This document shows positions 6,477 to 6,609 of a DNA stretch of 6,609 nucleotides, in pieces (position 1 is the stretch's first letter; each line of letters opens with the position of its first letter). The notes beneath the pieces are model-generated. The model worked only from the letters and a program-made list of their open reading frames with translations, did not search any database and was not told the origin of the DNA. A program made the position numbers and the translations under genes. The stretch lies in contig JAACTI010000174.1 in NCBI GenBank assembly GCA_009993495.1, forward strand, positions 1 through 6,609. Direction: 5' to 3'. The stretch is from Deltaproteobacteria bacterium (lineage in GTDB: Bacteria; Desulfobacterota; Desulfuromonadia; Desulfuromonadales; Geopsychrobacteraceae).

Positions 6477-6609
6477 TCAATTCCAACTCCATAACCACGC
6501 AACCCGCCCCCACTCGGCACAGCCAAAGTCAAAAGCGAATTTCGCAGCCAGCTCAGATGTTCCGTTCAAGTGATCCCGGAGCGGATGCACGCGGCCGTCT
6601 TCTGATACG
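6477..6609 (-). pseudogene. Truncated N-terminal HD fragment of a second cas3
   Basis: The minus strand from 6608 to the TGA at 6477-6479 is open and encodes 43 residues beginning VSEDGRVHPLRDHLNG and ending GRVAWLWSWN. This matches the opening of Cas3 HD domains, where a segment like H-P-L-x-E-H-L-x-G-T-A-x-L-A-x-x-F-A-x-x-F-G is followed by A-E-W-G-R-L-A-G-L-W-H-D-L-G-K. The fragment follows that pattern up to L-W, then reads S-W-N and stops where the metal-binding His-Asp should appear. No H-D-x-G-K coding sequence occurs in any minus frame before cas5, so the rest of the gene is gone rather than just frameshifted. The upstream start lies outside the window, and only a few more residues would be expected. 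It occupies the canonical I-C position of cas3, directly before cas5. It could instead be the tail of an unrelated ORF, but the match is good over more than 30 residues. Confidence 0.75.

Noticed and set aside
6447..6609. CRISPR repeat or leader near the start of the operon
   Set aside because: No repeated unit is visible, and the stretch is explained by the cas3 fragment plus a 30-base gap with the cas5 ribosome binding site.

Overview
The window holds most of one CRISPR-Cas type I operon, all on the minus strand. In transcription order (high to low coordinates) it reads: a truncated cas3 HD-domain fragment (6609-6477), cas5 (6446-5811), cas8c/csd1 (5821-3764) with a probable internally initiated cas11c (4132-3764), cas7/csd2 (3732-2872), a full-length HD-DEAH cas3 (2872-671), cas4 (661-32), and the first ten codons of another gene (29-1) that leaves the window. 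The five full genes overlap or lie within about 30 bases of each other, most have a good purine-rich ribosome binding site, and they look like one polycistronic transcript whose promoter is outside the window. No gene-free stretch exceeds 31 bases. No CRISPR repeat, cas1, cas2 or cas6 is visible.

The Cas5, Cas7, Cas8 and Cas4 sequences point to subtype I-C (Dvulg) or a divergent relative. The layout is not the textbook I-C order (cas3-cas5-cas8c-cas7-cas4-cas1-cas2). Here cas3 sits between cas7 and cas4, a place more like that seen in I-B loci. In the canonical I-C place for cas3, just before cas5, there is only an N-terminal piece of a different Cas3 that stops where the catalytic His-Asp pair should be. 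The simplest reading is that an original cas3 was lost and a second cas3 now works from inside the operon.

Together the genes encode a DNA-targeting Cascade (Cas5, Cas7 backbone, Cas8c large subunit, Cas11c small subunit), the nuclease-helicase that degrades the target (Cas3), and an adaptation exonuclease (Cas4). Three details stand out. The Cas5 appears to lack the Tyr/Lys/His residues by which Cas5d cuts pre-crRNA. Cas8c carries a near-perfect internal ribosome binding site for Cas11c. The gene after cas4 begins MEENIAVFKG, which does not resemble Cas1 and looks more like the start of a Bro-N (phage antirepressor-type) protein.

The organism is a bacterium with medium GC, strong Shine-Dalgarno use and mostly ATG starts. 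An anaerobic proteobacterium or deltaproteobacterium-like lineage would fit, but this is a weak inference from the flavour of the proteins only.
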